This document shows positions 59,842-62,638 of a DNA stretch of 62,638 nucleotides, one piece after another. How positions within the stretch are numbered: the first letter of the stretch is position 1; each line of letters begins with the position of its first letter. The notes under the pieces are model-generated. The model was not told the DNA's origin, searched no databases, and saw only the letters and a list, made by a program, of their open reading frames with translations. This DNA comes from Alphaproteobacteria bacterium (GTDB lineage: Bacteria > Pseudomonadota > Alphaproteobacteria > UBA2966): NCBI GenBank assembly GCA_021296255.1, contig JAGWAU010000031.1, positions 1-62,638 on the forward strand, read 5' to 3'. A program made the translations under genes and the position numbers.

Positions 59842-62292
59842 ATGCGCCGGCCGGTCGAGAGTTCAGCGCCCGTGAAGACACCGATCCATGCCCTGGTTCT
59901 CTGCGCCCTCTTCGCGGCGGCGGGCTGCGGCGGCGGCGGGGGCGGCGGTCTCCGATCCGAGCCGGCCGCGCCGGCCCCGCAGGAGGAAATGGAAGCGCCG
60001 ACGCCGATGCCTCCGCCGCCTCTTCCCCTGCCGCCCGTGTCCTGCATCCGGACGGCGCTGGGCTGCATCTCCCCGGCGCAATACCGGCAGGAGCGCCAGG
60101 CCATCGAGGACGGGCACGCCGGCGAGGACGGTTTCGGGAACCAGTGGGGGCTGAGCGCCGTGCGGGCGGACCGCGCCTGGGCGCAGCTCGAGCTGGAGCG
60201 CGGCGGCGTCACGGCGCCGGGCGGCGGCGTCACGGTCGGCGTCGTCGATACCGGCATCGACGCCGGGCACCCGGCGTTCGCGGGCAAGACGGTGAGCGAG
60301 GAGTTTCTCGGCGGGGCGCCGGACGAGACCGGCGACAGGGTATCCCACGGCACCGCCGTGGCGGGCGTCATCGCGGCACGGCCGGACGCCTCGTTCACCG
60401 GCGCGGTAGATGCGGCCCGCGGCGTCGCCTGGGGCGCCGACCTCGCGGTGTTCGCGGTCCGCACCAGGGAGGGCGGCGAGGTCTACGTCCCGGTGTCGCT
60501 GTCGAGCCTCGGCGGCGGCGGCGATCCCTGGGCCTCCCGGGTCCGTCAGGTGATCGACTGGCGGCGCGGCGGCCGGACCGTCGACTTCGTGAACATGAGC
60601 GTGGGCTTCCACGGGATCATCGACCAGTACGGCGAACGGCAGCTCCGCGACAGCATCGGCGGCGTGATCGCCGCCCTCGCCCAGCCGGGCGCGGCCGACA
60701 AGACCGTTTTCGTCTGGGCCGCCGGCAACGCCCACGGGGACCCCTGCGAGGCGGCCGACTTCGCGGCCGACCCGGATCTCTGCGTGGAGGCCGTCGAGGA
60801 CGGGGAGACCGTGCGCCGCGTCGACGCCAGGTCGGTCGAGGTCCTGCCCGGCCTGCCGGCGCGCATTTCCGAGCTGCGCGGGCACCTGATCGCCGTCGTG
60901 GCCGTGGCTCCCGACGGCGACGGCGACGGGGACTACGAGATCGCCTCCTTCTCCAACCGCTGCGGCATCGCCAGGGAGTGGTGCCTGGCGGCCCCCGGGG
61001 CGGAGGTCCGGGTGGCCTATTTCGGCCCTCACCCCGACGACGGGAGTCCGGGCGCCCGGGGCGCCGCGACGTTGAGCGGCACGTCCTTCGCCGCGCCGAT
61101 GGTGACCGGCGGGCTCGCCGTGATGAAGCAGTTCTTCCGCGGCCAGCTCTCGAACGCGGACCTGGCCGCCCGGCTCCTGGAGACGGCCGACAGGCGGGGC
61201 GTCTACGCCGACGCCGACACCTACGGCCGCGGCCTGATGGACCTGGCCGCGGCGACGGCGCCGGTGGGCGACCCTCGCATCGCCGGCGGCGGACGGGTGG
61301 ACCGCTCCGGCGCCGGCGTGGCCGCGACGCGTCTCGCTCCGGGCCCGGCCCTCGGCGACGGGCCGGCGCGGGCGCTGGCCGGACGGGAGATCGCCGCCTT
61401 CGACGCCCTGGGGGCGCCGTTCTGGTTCTCGCTCGGCGATCTCGCCGGCGCCGCGCCCGGCCCCTCCGTGGCCGCGCGGCTCCGGGCCTTCATGGCGCCT
61501 TCGCCGGCGGACCGGGAGGCCGGGGCGGGAGGGCTCCCGTCCGGCGGGCCGGGCGGCCTGCGGATCGGCCTGCTGGAGGAGCCTTCCACGGACGCCGGCG
61601 GCGGTCACCTCTCGCTCGCCGGACGGGCCCTCGCGGTGCGTGCGGCGGCACCGGGCGGCCTCGGCCTCACCGTCTTCTCGAACCAGGGCCTGCGCGGACG
61701 GTCCCCGGCGTCGGGCGCGGTGCTGTCCTGGGGGCCGTCCGGGGCGCCGGTCGGCCTGCGCGGCGGCCTGGTGGCGGAGCGCGAGACCCTGTTCGGCAGC
61801 AGGGCGGCCGGCGCCTTCGGCCGTCTGTCCGCCGGTTCCGCCTTTGCCGGCGTCGACGGGAGCATGCGGATCGGCGCCTGGCGGCTCGCCGCCGGCGCCG
61901 AGGTCGGCCTGGCGAGCGCGGCCGCGGCCGACGGGATCCTCGCCGGCCTCTCGCCGCTCTTCAGCAGCGCCTTCGCCCTCCGGGCGGAGCGGCCGACGGC
62001 CGGCGCGGGGTCGCTGCTGCTCTCGGTGTCCCAGCCGCTCCGCGTCGAGGCCGGCCGCGCCCGGCTCTCGGTTCCGGTCGGCCGCACCGCGGACGGCCGG
62101 GTGCTGCGCCGGTCGCTGACGGCCGATCTCGCCCCCTCGGGCCGCCAGATCGAGGTCGCGGCCCAGTGGCGCACCCCTCTCGCGGCCGGCGGCGAGATCC
62201 GCCTCGGCGCGAGCTGGACCCGGCAGCCGGGCCACGCGGCGTCGGCGGAGGCCGACGCCTCCCTGTTCGCCGGCTGGCGCCGCGCCTTCTGA
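59842..62292 (+). CDS. lipoprotein-type subtilase autotransporter (S8 serine protease)
   Basis: The protein is 816 residues. The N-terminus has a lipobox (LCALFAAAGC, Cys about residue 29) followed by a glycine run. The subtilisin triad is VGVVDTGIDAGHP (Asp), RVSHGTAVAGV (His) and TLSGTSFAAPM (Ser). The C-terminal ~270 residues are rich in alternating small and hydrophobic residues and end in GWRRAF, an outer-membrane beta-barrel ending with terminal Phe. The layout recalls lipidated proteases such as NalP and SphB1. ATG 59842 directly follows repeat copy 2; GTG 59872 is an alternative. Confidence 0.87.
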   Translation: MRRPVESSAPVKTPIHALVLCALFAAAGCGGGGGGGLRSEPAAPAPQEEMEAPTPMPPPPLPLPPVSCIRTALGCISPAQYRQERQAIEDGHAGEDGFGNQWGLSAVRADRAWAQLELERGGVTAPGGGVTVGVVDTGIDAGHPAFAGKTVSEEFLGGAPDETGDRVSHGTAVAGVIAARPDASFTGAVDAARGVAWGADLAVFAVRTREGGEVYVPVSLSSLGGGGDPWASRVRQVIDWRRGGRTVDFVNMSVGFHGIIDQYGERQLRDSIGGVIAALAQPGAADKTVFVWAAGNAHGDPCEAADFAADPDLCVEAVEDGETVRRVDARSVEVLPGLPARISELRGHLIAVVAVAPDGDGDGDYEIASFSNRCGIAREWCLAAPGAEVRVAYFGPHPDDGSPGARGAATLSGTSFAAPMVTGGLAVMKQFFRGQLSNADLAARLLETADRRGVYADADTYGRGLMDLAAATAPVGDPRIAGGGRVDRSGAGVAATRLAPGPALGDGPARALAGREIAAFDALGAPFWFSLGDLAGAAPGPSVAARLRAFMAPSPADREAGAGGLPSGGPGGLRIGLLEEPSTDAGGGHLSLAGRALAVRAAAPGGLGLTVFSNQGLRGRSPASGAVLSWGPSGAPVGLRGGLVAERETLFGSRAAGAFGRLSAGSAFAGVDGSMRIGAWRLAAGAEVGLASAAAADGILAGLSPLFSSAFALRAERPTAGAGSLLLSVSQPLRVEAGRARLSVPVGRTADGRVLRRSLTADLAPSGRQIEVAAQWRTPLAAGGEIRLGASWTRQPGHAASAEADASLFAGWRRAF

Positions 62293-62532
62293 TGCTTTGG
62301 TTCGAAGCTGACTTGAACATCCGCCGGACTTTCCCGTAAAATCACGCCAAATTCGGTCACGGACGGCCGCTCACCGGCGTGGCTGGATGCGGTCCCGGTC
62401 CCGGAAGCGCCGATGCCTGGCTCGGCTCCGCCGGAATTGCGGCCGGAGAATGTAAAGGGATGTGGGGAGCGAATGCAGCACCTGCCGCGCCAAGCGGAAC
62501 AAGCGCTGCGGCTCGCCTGATCGGCACAGACG

Positions 62533-62638
62533 ATGAAGATCCCGTCCGCGTATGTGGATGGCCACGCCAGGGCGGCCGCGATCGACGAGAGGCGGGCCGA
62601 CCTCTACGTCCGGCACACCCGGATCGGCGATCCCCTGG
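62533..62638 (+). CDS. N-terminus of unknown protein, cut by the right edge
   Basis: The frame from ATG 62533 stays open to the end and begins MKIPSAYVDGHARAAAIDER. The phrase YVRHTRIGDPL looks conserved, but I cannot name the family. The ribosome binding site is weak. Between the subtilase stop and this start there are about 240 bases with no gene that can be supported. Confidence 0.4.
   Translation, partial: MKIPSAYVDGHARAAAIDERRADLYVRHTRIGDPL

Noticed and set aside
59863..62235. A 790-codon antisense frame to the subtilase
   Set aside because: Low-complexity shadow frame. The plus-strand frame has a full catalytic triad and barrel ending.

Overview
The window is high-GC DNA from an alphaproteobacterium. 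Rhodospirillales-like is a guess from gene content: a DUF4170 protein, an ScfR/RamB-type regulator next to isocitrate lyase, a membrane-anchored CycM-type cytochrome c, SoxYZ, a PheA/KdsB pair and a bufferin operon. Most intact genes have ordinary alphaproteobacterial start sites. An unusual number of genes are broken by short deletions, stops or fusions, so the genome is either decaying or carries assembly or amplification errors. No rRNA, tRNA or CRISPR array was found.

Layout. 1-2.9 kb: a divergent gene start at the left edge, then a sugar-acid catabolic pair (frameshifted IlvD/Edd dehydratase and a short-chain dehydrogenase). 2.9-5.6 kb: relics, namely a nuclease/metallophosphoesterase chimera, a DUF6946-like protein and a collapsed proW-proV transporter. 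5.8-10.7 kb: a translationally coupled trio (M19 dipeptidase, a 570-residue unknown, DUF3726) divergent from a LysR gene carrying an in-frame stop. 11-11.7 kb: a broken serine recombinase. 11.9-15.8 kb: sulfur oxidation (YeeE-type transporter, flavocytochrome c sulfide dehydrogenase, dihaem cytochrome, SoxZ, SoxY). 16.1-16.5 kb: integrase and IS110 scraps. 16.7-24.9 kb: fatty-acid desaturase, GltD, GltB and a PuuD-like glutamine amidotransferase. 24.9-26.1 kb: a replication/partition-like gene with an amber codon, iteron-like repeats and an SDR scrap.

26.1-43.4 kb is a largely intact metabolic stretch: DUF2817 peptidase, threonine ammonia-lyase, LLM oxidoreductase, adenine deaminase with a probable CTG start, OsmC protein, SDR, ScfR-like regulator divergent from isocitrate lyase, DUF4170, acyl-CoA ligase, VOC protein, TauD dioxygenase, amidase, quinone-reductase-like protein and M17 aminopeptidase. 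43.4-51 kb is a yejAABEF-type peptide importer whose yejF has lost its first Walker A motif and whose yejB is frameshifted. 51-54.3 kb holds a HisN-like phosphatase, CycM, KdsB and prephenate dehydratase. 54.2-56.8 kb is a bufferin (copper-binding RiPP) operon: bufA (DUF2282), bufB (DUF692), bufC (DUF2063) and a DoxX gene. 57.1-57.8 kb has an HTH gene and a collapsed VapBC pair. 57.8-62.3 kb has a PlsB-like acyltransferase, a zeta-toxin-like kinase gene sandwiched between two 83-bp direct repeats that contain the acyltransferase promoter and start codons, and a lipoprotein-type subtilase autotransporter. A truncated gene ends the window.

How the genes work together: the sulfur genes would feed sulfide or thiosulfate electrons into c-type cytochromes; aceA with its regulator serves acetate/fatty-acid growth; gltBD, PuuD, peptidases, amidase and yej genes point to scavenging of peptides and amines; the buf operon would protect against copper.
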